Shown piece after piece: positions 41,938-54,753 of a stretch of 64,000 bases of DNA. The notes beneath the pieces are model-generated. The model saw only the letters and a program-made list of their open reading frames with translations. It was not told the DNA's origin and did no database searches. This DNA comes from Dreissena polymorpha (taxonomy: Eukaryota > Mollusca > Bivalvia > Myida > Dreissenidae), in assembly GCF_020536995.1 (NCBI RefSeq), contig NC_068357.1, forward strand, positions 59,628,123-59,692,122, written 5' to 3'. Positions within the stretch are counted from its first letter, which is position 1. Every line of letters begins with the position of its first letter. The position numbers were made by a program, and so were the translations under genes.

Positions 41938-43980
41938 TCGGTACTCACCATGTATTCTCTATTCCCTATGCAGTTTGCCAAGATGCAGACCTAGCATGTG
42001 AGATGATATGGGGTAATATTGCCAACAAGACTGGCTCGATCCATATTCGGAATTTGTAAAGATATCATTAGAACAATGTTCTGTGCATGTTTCACTAAAA
42101 CTGATTTCACTATAGGCAGAAAAGGAAATCTGACTTGCATCCTGGTGGCCATTTTTCTCAATGGACCAGAATCATTTACGAACATGTTTGAAATTTCATA
42201 AGAAAATATATTCTGAACACGTTTCATAAAGATATATGACTTATCATATGACTTTCACTTTCACAAGGTTTAACTAAAGACATAAGAAACCAGAAATATC
42301 TTTGAAAAAGAGATACGGCGTTGATTGTTTGGAGTTGGTGAAAGGTAAAGAGTTCAATGAATGAGATCAAAGATGGCGAATGTCTTTTTGTTTACATTTC
42401 TTAGCTGCATCACACTCAGTGCGGGATGTTACGCGGAGTTTCCGCGGCTTTTTTTACATTATTACATATTGCTGGTCATTAACCTAACGATACAACACAG
42501 AAAACCAAAAGAAGAATGGAAGTGAAATTAAAACATGTGAGTCAACCGGCCACACGCGAAGTATCCATACATATTTTAAATATTTATACACGCGTTCTTC
42601 GAACAAACCTGTTTTAGTGGTTTGTCGGGCATTGCTATTTGATTCGATTATTAACAGTATCGAGAATCATCGTGCTTGCTTAATACATTAGTCAATATGG
42701 TGGAATAATTCTTGTTAAATTAATCAAAAGTAATATTTATCATGGTATTGTTGAAAACACATTAAGAATCTATTATTAACATACCATAATTATATCGCTG
42801 AATACCTTCATTTAACATATTTTCTGGTCTAAAGAAAATTCCAGTTCACCTAGTTCACGCGATAGCGTCTATATTATATAACGATTATTTTACTGGCCGC
42901 GAACTGACTCTGATAATTGCGGGTTGGAATGCAATGCATTAAAGTAAGGCCACGCTTCCACTGCTGGAACGACGGCTTGTTTAAAATTTCATACTTTTAC
43001 ATGTTCAATATCGAAAACAATTTAAAATGGTTAGGCCAAAACGAATATCAGGATAGGAAAAAACGATACTTTTATGAACTTAAATATACTAGTACAAAGA
43101 CAGCAATATGGAAGTCATTACTAAATATGAGAACATAGCCTTTAAGTACAAACGCTCTGGCGCTGGCAATCTTCTGAAAATAAAAAGGTGTACGCACAAA
43201 CTGTATTGATGTCAAGAGTTGAGTGTAAAACTATTCTATCTTTCAAGCCTTTTCATAAGAGATAAAATTGTTTCATGGTGAACACGCAGCAAAACAGTGT
43301 TACAAAGACGCGGTCATGTTTCCAATGTTCTGGTGGTATGCTCAAATCAGCCAATGAAATAAATGAAGTGTATTCATTCGTGTCTAGCCGCGGGAATATT
43401 TATATGAATTTTACTGTAATGATTAAATGTCACCTAAGGTCAAAAGTGACGTTAAACAGCTACGCCGAAAAATAACCCGGCCCCCTAGCGGACATGTTTT
43501 TCAATGGACACCAGTGACTTTAAAACTCGGTTGAGACATAATTGCGACAAATGTGCTGACCACGTCTCATAAAGACTGGGCAATAACTTTGTGATCTAGG
43601 TAAATGTTTGGGATTCGGCATTTTATTCACCTATTTTTTATCTATTTTTTACATACTGTTAGACCATTAAATTTCGTGTGGTACAAATTTTCGTGGATTT
43701 TGTTGGTCCGCTGAAACACGAATTAAAGTACCAACGATTATACATTTTAAATCCGAAATCGGTCATTTCCGAATGTAATTTCCCACATTTCTTTTGTTGT
43801 CGGTTATACGTGATATTTGTTTTTTACAGAGCATATTTTGCTTAGAAGCCTTAGCTACGGTCAGAACCGCAACTCACCATGCAAGGAGCGATTACCGCTG
43901 CCTGTCTGCACTGCACATTTTATATATCACCTTGTAAGACGATATTGACCAGTCTAGTGTTTATCATTGAAATCTGTACA
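41938..43980. other. intergenic, nothing recognised
   Basis: Only short frames without family resemblance. Composition is ordinary for the window. Confidence 0.5.
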
Positions 43981-43984
43981 TATT

Positions 43985-44090
43985 GGCTGCTTTCGGGGAA
44001 AACGGGGCTTAATGCATGTCAAATAAGATTAGCCTGTGCACACTGCTTAGCCTGTGCAATGCGCATGAGCTAATCAAGAACGACAACAGC
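43985..44090. repeat. partial 'ggctaatc' MITE
   Basis: Contains cggggaaaacggggcttaat gcatg, two attagcctgtgca-type motifs and gctaatcaagaacgac. Confidence 0.65.
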
Positions 44091-45640
44091 GAACAACTTC
44101 AGTACCTTCAGCGCTTTGATTTGTAACAGTTACTTCGCTTCAGTAGGTCACATTACACTAAATTGACTAATTAAAATATTTCCGAATTGAAAATGTTATT
44201 GTTATTTTCCACCCATTTGACGTAAACTCTATATGTTTGAACTAGATAATGCTAGTTAATACAATATGTTGTTTTCTTGATAAGTGTTTGGGAAATATAT
44301 TTTTTTTAATTAATCACGGTATTTAAACTGTATATCAACGATTGTCCTCTTTTACGTGACGTCGTCAAATTAACACTAAATCAACAATTAATTTACAACA
44401 ATACAAAACAGCACTTAAATTACACAAAATCATACACCACGAGTACGGACATGAAAAAACACGATTTATCCATAAACAAAAGTGTCAGTTAATTTTTCTT
44501 GACAAATGTAAATCTTGCAAAACATTCACAAACACGTGCTAACAACAAATAATGTTGAACAAAAGGATGCACACTTCATGGCAATATTCTTCCTCTCAGG
44601 AAGTGTTTTTTACCTTGTATAACACATGCCGTTTAAAGGTGCCCCCCCCCCCCCCACCCATGGTGGTAAATTTCTCAGAGTTACAACAAGAAAATTCATT
44701 ACGAGATATGTGCATGTTTGTTTTGTAGTCCAATCAAGCTTTAAGTAAACACTACCATGTGAATTAACATTGATAAACATAAATAATTTGTGATGTTTCT
44801 AACCCAGCAGATGAACAAGGTTTCCCATTAAAGTTACAGTAAATAAAAATGAGCATAATCAAATATTTCTTGCATTAAAATCTTCCTTTTCATGGGGACA
44901 AAAATCCATTCTTTATCCCAAAAAGAAACATGCCACACTTTAAAAGGCAACAGGCCGCTTACCCTGGAAGTGAAAAAACACATGGCATTACTTATGAACT
45001 TCATATTTTGATGATAATGCAACGAAGATGCATTTAACATTTCAGCTTTGTCAGTGTATTAATTTTGTGTGTGTTTTTATTTAAATATTGTAATAAAGAA
45101 TATAATAACAAAAGAGTCATAATGGCATTGACACTCCCAAAGTTAAAACGTACACAAACTGGTGACCTATTTTTTACTGTAAAGGAGAATATCAGAATAG
45201 TTTTAATTCATTTTAATAAATAAATACTTACCGGTAGTTTCTTTAAATATACATCCTTACCGAAAATAATTACATGCATTGATTTTATAGCATTTAATAG
45301 ACTTAATAATACCAGTTTTATAATATCATGACAGAGGCCACTTGTCTTTAAGTTTATTTGAAGTTTGACTATTGTTTTAATAGGTGTATGTTGCACACGT
45401 TAAATATTTGGTACAATCATTAAATTTGTACCTAAGTAGGTACATAAGAGAGTATGACTGACAAGAAAAATAACACTGTAATGTTTTTAAAGCTTGTGGA
45501 AACATGTTTACGTCAAAATGTTAGATATGTAACAGATACCAAAAAACTATATAAAAAAATTATATATTTTTCAAACGATAGTATTTGATATGTGAACAAT
45601 TAAGCTGAATACGCTTCGTTATTTTTATTTTTTTTAAATT
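44091..45640. other. intergenic, nothing recognised
   Basis: AT-rich; a poly-C tract at 44642-44657. No gene or repeat family seen. Confidence 0.5.
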
Positions 45641-45644
45641 TTAT

Positions 45645-46574
45645 TTCAGGTTTGTTTCGTGTTGCAACGCGAAACGATTGAATGATTTTAGTAGGGGAAA
45701 ATAACCCCGATTTTGTTACCGGTTTTACACTACCCTGATATTTCACATATCTATACCTAACACCTTACTCGATCTTTTTAAGATGGGAGCAGCACTGTCC
45801 GATAAGTATTTGTTTCGGAATACGAGTTTCCATGGCTGCACGTTTGAAAATGGAGGGCACTATTTAAAATCAACGTCAGTCTGGTCGCATGTGTGATTTT
45901 GATGTAATTTAATATACCATATTTATGAGGGATAAGTAAAATGTATTTTAAATAATATTGTTTTCCATTTTGTCCTCCTATAAGGGATACCATGGCAACC
46001 AAATTCGCATTTCTACCTATTTTTCACTTTTTATGGAATACATATAATTTTAATCCTTCTTTCTAAACAATAGATGATTATCTGGTCTTAATCTTTGCTT
46101 AATAAATAACTCAACAATTATGTCAATAAATTGGAACACACATTTGTTTGCTACGGTTAACAGAATATCCATAAATAAAGCCAACATTTGGTAACTATGC
46201 CATATAATTTACTCACGTATCAGTGGTTAGAGAATCAAATTTTCCAATAATTGCTAATAGTTTTGAGTGTACTCACTACAAAGTATTTGGAGAGTATACT
46301 GTCGTTGTCGTTATAATTTGTGACACTACGAGGATTGCTTATATAAAGTGTAAAATACATCACTAAATGCATGTACATGGATGACCGAGTGGTCTAAGTG
46401 TTAGACTTTTATGCCAGGGGTCAGTGGTTCGAGCCCAGTTGAGGGTTACCTTTTTTCTTTTTTTAATTTTATTCTTGTTTTTACTGTAGCTTTTTAAATC
46501 CAATATTTACATTTACCAATATAAAGCATTTACAACTTAAATACATGCCAGAATCTGTGAAAAGGCCCCTTTAA
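45645..46574 (+). repeat. tRNA-like inverted-end repeat interrupted by ~600 bp
   Basis: The first part (about 45655-45687) has gcaacgcgaaacgattgaat. The rest resumes at about 46286 (tatttggagag) and includes ggatgaccgagtggtctaag, ggttcgagccc and the end GTGAAAAGGCCCCTTTAA. The intervening DNA is unrecognised. Confidence 0.65.
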
Positions 46575-46589
46575 GGACAATCAACCGTA

Positions 46590-47640
46590 GTTAGGCAATA
46601 CCATATGGAGTTGAGCGAAAATGGCAATGAAGAAGCTCAACTTTTAAACTCAGAGATGCCAAATGATGAAATACCGCAAAGCATATGCAAAATTAAATGT
46701 AATTAGTCCCCGGCTTTGGATCTGAATTTTATAAAATCCCTGTCGATAATATAAAACTGACACTTTTACTCGTATTCATTCAGATTTTAAATCCTGGGAA
46801 AAGTCCAAATATTTTGTGAGATAGTATTATCGTTTCAGTACGTAAGTCTGGCACCAAAGATGACCCTTTCAGCTTCAGAGGTAGATCATAAATTAATGTC
46901 ATGTACCTTGTATGTAAAAGATCATACAAAAGGGCTGATAATACATGTACACTCACACAATGAAACATACCGAGCTGGATTTGACAACAGATATCCAACG
47001 AAGGACAATGTATTACATTTTAAAAGCATGGTATAAATGTATATAGGTAGATATAAGGTTTAAACCTGGATTTTCAAAAGGCCTTTGACAGTCTTAATGT
47101 CGACAAACCATTGACATGTATGTTTAAAGTGGTGTAAGAGAAAATGTATTTCAAAAGGTATTCAAATTACACGCATGCCTATTGAAATCATTGTATTCAG
47201 AAGCAGCGATCCGCTTCGTTCATACGAGCATTGACTTTATAATAATAATAACCCTTTGCATGGAGGGAATTAATATAATCATAAAGAATTGGCTTTATAA
47301 TAATTATAATAAACCTTAGCATGGAGGGGCGCTTAAGAAAAATTCGCAGCTCAGACAAAAATATGAGGGGGGGGGGGGGCTAAACAAGAAGTCGCAACTA
47401 AAGCCAAAACATCAATATTTGTTATTAAATAATATATGATAATACATGTGCGGTGTATTTTTTATTTACTTTATATGTTTCATCGTTTTATTCCATGGTC
47501 AAACGTATTCTGGCTTATGGATCAATAATGTTCGGTATAATATTCAGATACAATGGAACAAGCCAAAATACAACTATGCAAATATTTTCTTGGTGTAAAT
47601 AACTTTATTAATGACGATGTTGTATAGGAAGAATGTTGTA
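46590..47640 (+). pseudogene. decayed LINE reverse transcriptase
   Basis: Frame-shifting matches in order: AGFDNRYPTKDNVL (RT motif AGFRxGYSTxDNI) near 46975, DFQKAFDSLN (catalytic-domain block DFxKAFD) near 47075, ILAYGS near 47510 and LCKYFLGVNNFINDDVV near 47570. Several stops and frame changes; long dead. The motif set fits a jockey- or RTE-like non-LTR element; no ends were defined. Confidence 0.7.
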
Positions 47641-48643
47641 AACGACCTCTACGTAAAGAACATCATGCAAAGTGAAAATAATATTTCTGTAAGTTAATTT
47701 GTATGACAAGATGATTTCGGAGGGAATATTTGGGGTGCGGAGTCGTTTGGCCCAGTCAAGAAAAAGCACATGAATAATTGTTGTTTTATCTCATTGTAAC
47801 AAACATTGATTGATTGTAAAAGCTACAAACAGTTAAAATTTATGTTAACATTAGAGAAATATTTATCGGTTCAAATGCAATTTTAAAATCGAAAGTCGTT
47901 TGCTAAAATCCGTAGTTCTAGTCATAAAATAGTCATTGAAACTAATTCGAAGAAAATCAAATTGCACATAGTGTAAAGTTCCATGCAATTAGTACTTTTA
48001 ATTAGTACTGTTTTGTAGATGACCCCCATTCTTTTTTTAATGTCCAAAATGTAGCAAAGAAAGGCAGATATGTATATTTTGTCATGGACTAATTGTGATT
48101 ACGATTTTATTTTCAACAGTTCTGCAATTTTATACAAACTTCCGAGATAAAAAGTGAGAGAAAAAATATGAATAAAAAACCGACAATGAACGCGGTATCC
48201 TCAGAGCTATACATGAGCATTATGTACGTTAGTTCAGTTTCAGAGTGTGTTCATATATTACTTAATTTTGATTGTAATCTATATTTACATTTTACACAAA
48301 CACTTATTTGGCTCTGCAGAGTTTACGTAGTAGAAAAGAATATACTATGTATTTTTGTACATAAATCGATTATTGATTAGACTTATCAATTTAACAGCAG
48401 TTAAACCTTTTAACAGCACATATGTAATGTTCTTTGAACATTTTTAACCATATCAGTCTGTGGATAGTTTAAAGTGCTTGATATTTAACTGATTGATATT
48501 GGTAATCGATATGGGGACTTGTAACAACTACAGTATGACAGAATATACAGTCACATAATCGAATCTCACCTTACATAGGTTACACAGACTGAATTTCAAT
48601 TTTAAAAAGTTAACAACGATAGAAGATATCAATAGCGATACAA
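47641..48643. other. 5' flank of TRIM-like gene
   Basis: AT-rich, no repeat recognised. Any promoter should lie here; no clear TATA box or initiator was identified. Confidence 0.4.
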
Positions 48644-48972
48644 ATGGCTTCCAATATGGAGAGTTCAATAAATAGATTATCAGACTATTTCTTTGACTTT
48701 TCTTGTTTCACATGTCAAGGAAATGGCAGAAATACAGAGGCTGAAGTTTACTGTGAGGTTTGCTCTACATGTTTTTGTGGCAAATGCGTGAAGCGTCATA
48801 ACTATCTTTACAACAAGCATACACCTTTGGACAAGAAAAACGTCAGCAAATGGCCTGAAGCTAATGTTGGAGAACTAGAGCAATGTAAGGAGCACAAGAA
48901 AGAAAAACTGAGCAATTTCTGTGAGGACCACAATCAGCTGATATGTAAAGTATGTCACGGCAAAAATCATGA
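48644..48972 (+). CDS. TRIM-like gene exon 1: two B-boxes
   Basis: Starts MASNMESSINRLSDYFFDFS; a second ATG lies four codons downstream. Both zinc-binding B-box motifs lie in this exon. Donor GTAAGT at 48973, splitting a glutamate codon. Confidence 0.88.
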
Positions 48973-51900
48973 GTAAGTACATGTGCACTCTTTATCACTA
49001 TATTTTTGCATATCTAAACAAACTCTTGACCATCCTTCACATTTCTTTCAGTGTTGAACAAAGTACACAAGTGGGTCCTTTGAGACCAAGGTCACTCCCC
49101 TGATACATGTACTCTAAACTTATTTCAACTATGAAACTTAACTTTGAATTGTAATAGAAATCTAAAGAAACGTTAATAAAACAAGTGTGCCAAAACGCCC
49201 TTTGGTCTTTTGCTTCAATCAATGCACCGTCGTTAAGAAAACAATGTAACACTTGCCGTATGTTGGCACTTTAACATAAACTTTAAAAGTTGAACATATA
49301 CGAAATCACAGCAAAGGATATTTGAGAGACAAATATGTTCTCAACTCAGCCGTTCAAAAAGTCGTCATAAAAGTTTAATTATTGTTGCATTGACCTACTA
49401 CTGGTTGATCTGAAAACTTTCTTCCTTTCGTTGCTAGTAACCAACATACTAACTTGGATACTCTTTCGTAAAAGCATTCTCTTAATATTTCAATTAACAT
49501 TGACCTATCATCTTTCAACGTTTGTTTGTTTTGTATCAAGCCTCATTTCCTGCCATTTTCCACCCTAGCTCTACCTAATAAATGCAGTTTCAGTTACAAG
49601 CGTAAGTATGACGTGCAAGTATTACTCGTTAACCAGCCATCCAATGAAAGTCTTGAAACCATGACATCCAAAGACCAACAAACTCAACTTCCTAATTGTG
49701 GGAAATTTTAAAAATCAAATTAGATAATTGCATATATAATGCTTATACTACATATACGTGCATACAGATCATAAATATATTTTACAGAATATTGATAAAC
49801 ACACCATCCCTCCCTCCACCATCTCTCCCTCTCTCTCTATCTATCTCTCTACCTGTAAATCTCAAATTCAATTTGCATAACTCTTTCCTCCCAAGTAACC
49901 AGCGTAGCAAAGCGGTCCTCAAGATATTATGTGGAAACAAAGTTGCATTTTAAGGCAAAGCTTTTTCAAAATGTGCGAAATGTGTCATTTGGTCACCCTA
50001 CTTAACCTGCATACCAATGGATATGATTTAAGGTTAAAGCGTTCTCAAGCAATCAGGAACCAATTTCTTGATAACAGTTCATGTTGTTTCGACTAGAAAT
50101 GCAAGAGGTTACAAAAATCATTAACCGGTTAACCTTTTGCCGTACCCGGTTAGTAACACGTTAACCGAAACACCTTAAGAAGATAAAATGTTCAAGTATA
50201 CGTAAACAATGCCATACCGCTCGTACCTTTACTCTCTATACAAACGAAAGTAATTTGAGATCGCTTGCGTTGATAACATGCCTTTTTCTTAGTAAAATGT
50301 ATTGTACCATTTATTTTAATAATTTTGTAAGTGTTTGCTACATATTGTTTTATTTTTTCCTGCGTAAAAGAATATGACAAAATATCAAAATAAGCCATAC
50401 AAAGTCTCAACTGAATTTAATCGCGAGTTCGATAAACGTGTCAATTGGGTCTTCGCTAATAGCCCTACTCCCCGCAGTTCGCTTGTTAAATTTTCGCGAG
50501 TTAAACAAAACAACAAGTGCCAAATATGAAACCGTACCCCCTGTTTGTTACCACAAAGATACTTATTTATTGCTGTATTGCCTTGTTTGTTGACACGCTA
50601 TTTACTACCGTAGATGGTGCGGCATGTTTACCTTTTTCCGAAAATGTAACCGGTTAACTGGTCGTTTCGGTAGGTTAACCGGTTAACCGGTTAATCTCTT
50701 TCATCCCTAGTATAAATGTTAAATATTTATTTTGTATGCTCAATTAACATTCTTCAGTTTAACAAATAACAGCAATATTTGTTTCAAAAGACATTGCATG
50801 TGACATAATAATGTAATTACAAAAACATTCTTCAACTAAATATATTACCAATGCTTGTAAAAGCACGTACATTAAGTAAATTGTGTTTGTTTTAACAGGA
50901 CATGCAGAAACGTTATACATATAGCTGCAAAATGGAAAGACCTCAGTCAAAATGGAGACTTTAAGAAGTTGTCCGAAAAAATTGATACACAACTGCAGAG
51001 GTTGATAGCAAAAAGAGAAGACTTTGAGAAAAACCTGAAGTCTCTTGATAAATCTTATACAAAAAATCTGAAAAAAATCAATGCTTTATGGAAAAAAATT
51101 AATTCTTCTTTGGATAAACTGGAGAAGAAAACTAAGTGTGATTTGGACAAATTGCAGTCCACCATGAGGACATCTATTAAAACTGACATCGAAAACTGCA
51201 CTGAGTCTATCGAAAATATAACACGCTTGAAAGACCAATTGTTTAGACAAAAGGACAAGACTGAAGCAGTCAGTTTTATCAAGTACATAGAATGCCGTGA
51301 CCAGTCCCTCAAGATAAAAGCATTTTTAAAAGACATAAAAACAAAAAACGAGACGATACTTACTTATAAACGTAAGGCAGCCATCCAACAAACTCTGTCT
51401 ATACTCTCAAGCTTGGGAAAAGTTAAACAATCACCAACAGCTGAGAGCACAACGCTTGCAGCTCGCAACACAGTATTAAGCTTACAACAGCAACCAAGTG
51501 ATCTTAACCAAGCAATCAGAGTAAAGAGTATTAAGACGTCACAAACAGCTGAAAGCACAACGCAGAAAGCAGGAACAAGCCAAGAAAAGCCTACAGCTTG
51601 CAACACAGTATTCAGCTTACAACAGCATCGAAGTGATCCGAACCAAGCAATCAGAGTAAATAGTAGTAAGACGTCACAAACAGCTAAAAGCACAACGCAG
51701 AAAACAGTAACAAGCCGAGAAAATCCTACAGCTTGCAACACAGTATTCAGCTTAGAACACCAACAAAGTGATCCAAACCAAGCAATCAAAGTAAAGAGTA
51801 GTAAGAGGTATAGAGTGAATGATAATGTGAATGATTGTAAAAAATGCACAATATCTGGTATCTGTGAGACAGCGTGTGGACAACTGCTCATCACAGATTG

Positions 51901-53388
51901 GAAGAACAATAATGTGATGCTTCTGGATAAGACCTACGCGGTGGTGTCAACTTTTGACTTGCCTGACGGACCACGATCTGTGTGCAGTATTGACTCCAGT
52001 TTGGTGGCTGTTACGATGTTTAACACTGAGGTCCATTTCATCAAAGTGACAAATGGTCGGTTGACAAAGGACGAGACACTGGTGTTAAAACATGCCTGTG
52101 TGTGTATTGCCCATCGCCGCGGTAACCTATACATTACAGATAGTACAGCTCTGCATCGCTTTACTCTGGAGAAAAAACTGTCGAAAAAATTGTATACACA
52201 TAAACCAGGTTCAGGTATAACTATCACTAATCCAAATTTCCAAACTTTCAAAAAACATGTTTTACACCCGTTAAAATCAAGATGTAGAAAGACTTATATA
52301 CATGTACCAGAAATTTTATCAGACATATAGGATCTGGCACGAGTTGTCATATCATACCATATTTTATTAAACTCGTCCAGGAAATTCGTTAGTAAGCTCG
52401 CCTGTGTGATATGACAACGAGTGTCAGATCTTTTTATCACATGCTTTAAAATGAGCAAATTAAATAAATATTTACGCAAACATAATGATAAATCCCGAAT
52501 GTTGTTTACATTTCATGACGTCATTTGACGTTGCAACGTTATTTCAGCAAAATAACAAAATGCGATTGGTCAATAAACGAAAACTAAGCCAATGAAAACG
52601 CTTAAAAATGTTGTATTACACATGTGTAATAAAAAAAAATATGTAATGGTTTTTTACATGGGAAACAGGGTATAGCATGTGATAAAATATATTATGACAT
52701 TTAGCAATTCCACTTATACAGATTAATTTCACATCAAAACAGAATGTATATTTTCATATTAAGTTAAAAATTATAAATAGAGGTTAGAAAATGATGTTTT
52801 TGAAAAACATTCTAAAACATAAACGTTTAACCAGAAACAACCACACTGTTTCACATATAAAATGCAGCTGGTCTTTGTAGTTCCATATCAAGAACATACG
52901 ACTAATCATTTGATATTTATTGACATTTTGTTGCCATATATAAACAATAACTCAAAACCATGGTCTTTCATACCACAGTCACCACCTGTGCAGTGAGTCC
53001 AGATGAAGACAGGATATATATGGCAAGTAACAATCCTACAGAGCTGGTCACACTTCGCAGTGATGGAAAAGTGACTTGTTTTACCTGTCCTAGAATGGAG
53101 TGGGAGGATGACCCCCTTTACTTTCCTGGTCTCCATGTGACAGACTCAGGACATGTTCTGGTATGTGGAATGAAGTCCAACATAATCCTCAAGTTAGACA
53201 AAAATGGGAGTGAGATACTAGCCGAGGTAGTCAAAGTTAGTGATAATGTGAATTACCCCATGTCTGTCTATTACAGTGAGCTTACAGGCTCACTCATTGT
53301 GGGAATGAAGGATAATAATTACATTAAAGTGTTTGACTTGCAGCCTCTGTCGGAAAAGGACAACGTGGTATCCGGACATGTGTTATAA
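48644..53388 (+). CDS. RING-less TRIM-like B-box protein, 3 exons
   Basis: Join of 48644-48972, 50899-52214 and 52979-53388 gives 2055 nt, 684 residues, phases consistent. Residues 21-59 form a B-box1-like finger (C21, C24, C37, C40, C45, C48, H52, H59). Residues 81-109 form a B-box2 (C81, H84, C93, H96, C101, C104, H109). A coiled coil follows at roughly 130-275. A 45-residue segment is then repeated (297-341, 342-386, partial 387-412). The rest has alternating short strands (e.g. GQLLITDWKNNNVMLLDK, AVSPDEDRIYMAS) typical of the propeller C-termini of molluscan TRIM2/3- or TIF1-like proteins. There is no RING finger, so E3 activity cannot be assumed. Such genes are expanded in bivalves and often thought to act in innate immunity; that is inference. 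The splice junctions restore a glutamate and a valine codon. It could be a recent lineage-specific copy. Confidence 0.85.
49799..49855 (+). repeat. CT-rich simple repeat, TRIM-like intron 1
   Basis: ccctcc/ctctct/ctat runs, a pyrimidine-only stretch of about 50 bp. Confidence 0.75.
50093..50710. mobile_element. 618-bp AACCGGTTAACC-rich inverted-end element, TRIM-like intron 1
   Basis: Left CTAGAAATGCAAGAGG then TTAACCGGTTAACC, right GGTTAACCGGTTAATC then TCTTTCATCCCTAG. Several AACCGGTTAACC motifs occur at both ends only. Confidence 0.7.
50899..52214 (+). CDS. TRIM-like gene exon 2: coiled coil, repeats, propeller start
   Basis: Acceptor ttttaacag before 50899 continues exon 1 as E-TCRNVIHIAAKWKDLSQ. 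The frame stays open to 52330, but GTATAA at 52215 is taken as donor because it joins exon 3 in phase and the downstream reading (NPNFQTFKKHVL) has no propeller character. The exon carries a Lys-rich coiled coil, the 45-residue tandem repeat and the first propeller strands. Confidence 0.85.
51458..51805 (+). repeat. 135-bp in-frame tandem repeat inside TRIM-like exon 2
   Basis: Three units, at 51458-51592, 51593-51727 and 51728 to about 51805 (partial). Each encodes a 45-residue Ser/Thr/Gln-rich segment with NTVFSLQQ and SDPNQAI landmarks. The two full units differ at about a quarter of residues, so the duplication is not brand new. Confidence 0.9.
52329..52690. repeat. two nested inverted repeats in TRIM-like intron 2
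   Basis: GATCTGGCACGAGTTGTCAT at 52331 is inverted at 52407-52430. TTTTTATCACATGCT at 52431 is inverted at 52675-52690 (AGCATGTGATAAAA). Confidence 0.7.
52979..53388 (+). CDS. TRIM-like gene exon 3: propeller end and stop
   Basis: Acceptor accacag before 52979. Reads VTTCAVSPDEDRIYMASNNP and includes NIILKLDKNGSEIL and SVYYSELTGSLIVGMKDNNY, blade-like strands. The stop TAA at 53386-53388 falls in the first copy of a 54-bp tandem duplication. Confidence 0.85.
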
Positions 53389-53488
53389 AGACAATTCAAC
53401 AAAATTGCAAACGCAATCACATGTTATCTTCTTGTGTTATAAAGACAATTCAAAAAAATTGCAAACGCAATCACAAGTTATCTTCTCA
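53381..53488 (+). repeat. 54-bp tandem duplication spanning the TRIM-like stop codon
   Basis: Copies at 53381-53434 and 53435-53488 each begin tgttataaagacaattca and differ at only a few bases. The first carries the stop codon, the second is pure 3' UTR. Confidence 0.85.
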
Positions 53489-53904
53489 AAACTTGTCAAC
53501 AATTTAAACTTTTTTTATGACATTTTTGGCTTCATTCTTTTCCAGAAAAAAAAACTGTTTTAAATTAAGCCTTTAATATAAATAACATTTTATTTTAAAC
53601 TTAATTAATCGTATCTTGGGCAATGGGGTGTGCTATTGATAATTATATTGAAATGTAAATATTTAAGTGATGAACAACATGTATATTAACATTTAATTGT
53701 TTTAAATGTGTATAAGTCTTCAAAAAACACGGTTAAAAGTTGGCAAAATAGGAAATTTAAGCATGTGCCGCAACGGCCCGCGATGGGTTTAGCGAGAAGC
53801 CCGGGTGGGGCCCTAGAGCCGGAAGCGCCGGAGACTTTGGAAAAATAACATTTAAAAGACCAGCCTAAAATAAATCTAAAAAAATATATGTATATTTTTA
53901 TTAC

Positions 53905-53910
53905 AATAAA
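53905..53910 (+). other. candidate polyadenylation signal of TRIM-like gene
   Basis: AATAAA in an AT-rich stretch about 520 bp after the stop codon. It is the nearest canonical hexamer that I found downstream. Confidence 0.35.
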
Positions 53911-54024
53911 TTTTAATAGTTTGTTCGTTTCTCCATGCAGCTTTAAGCGTGAACCTAAGTAAATATAGTATTTAAAACAATTTTATTCACAAAGCATTTG
54001 TACGCCATAAACCATACACCGATT

Positions 54025-54105
54025 TTCCAATTTTAGTCGAACCGATGCGATTTTCCCATTTCAAAGGACCCATTCCCCATTACCAAAATGATAAAAAAAA
54101 AAAAC
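54025..54105. repeat. 'ccaattttagtc' dispersed repeat, third copy
   Basis: Shares cccattaccaaaatgataaa with the intron copies at 10690 and 12700. Confidence 0.55.
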
Positions 54106-54753
54106 ACTGCTTGTGTAATTTGGGTTATTTTTGTGTCCTTTTGAATGCATGCAGTTTTTATAATGGCGACAGCATCTTTATTTTCGATGTTCATATGGGA
54201 TATGTCTTTTGCAATTATGTCCCCCACATAATAAAGGGCACACTGAATGTGGCCAGAAGAGAGCAGCACAGTTTGGACACAACTGGATACTTCAGATAGC
54301 CAAAACTGTTCATTTTATCTGACAAAGTCAGTGATATTTTTCTTTTAATTTGTCAAGAAGAGCTTGACCACACTGAAAACATCCTGTTCCATGTGAATAA
54401 TATCAGTTTATTGATAAGCCTGTTAAAAAATGTATAATATTATTCTATGTTGACTTTAATGTGTAATGTAATTGGTTTTGTTTCATGTATTAAAGGTAAT
54501 ACTTCCAAACATTGACTTACCTGGTTAGTTTTAGCAAGTTCAAACAAAGTCAACATTGCGTGTCTGTGTGCTTTGTCGGTACAATGGGTAGGGGGTGGGG
54601 AGGATACATGGCATTAAAAATCGAAAATGATTAACAACTACATGAGGGATGGTAAATTGAGTAAGTTGAGATATTTTGTATAGAAAGTTGGTACATAGCA
54701 TTTTTGAAAACTATTTCAGCCACAAAACTGAATCGGTAATGTTTTCAGGACAG

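Noticed and set aside
51364-51909. Long open frame (181 codons) on the minus strand
   Set aside because: It is the complement of TRIM-like exon 2, and its apparent repeats mirror the 45-residue repeat of the real gene.
52215-52330. Ending the TRIM-like protein at the stop at 52328
   Set aside because: The donor at 52215 joins exon 3 in phase and restores propeller-like sequence; an unspliced form remains possible.
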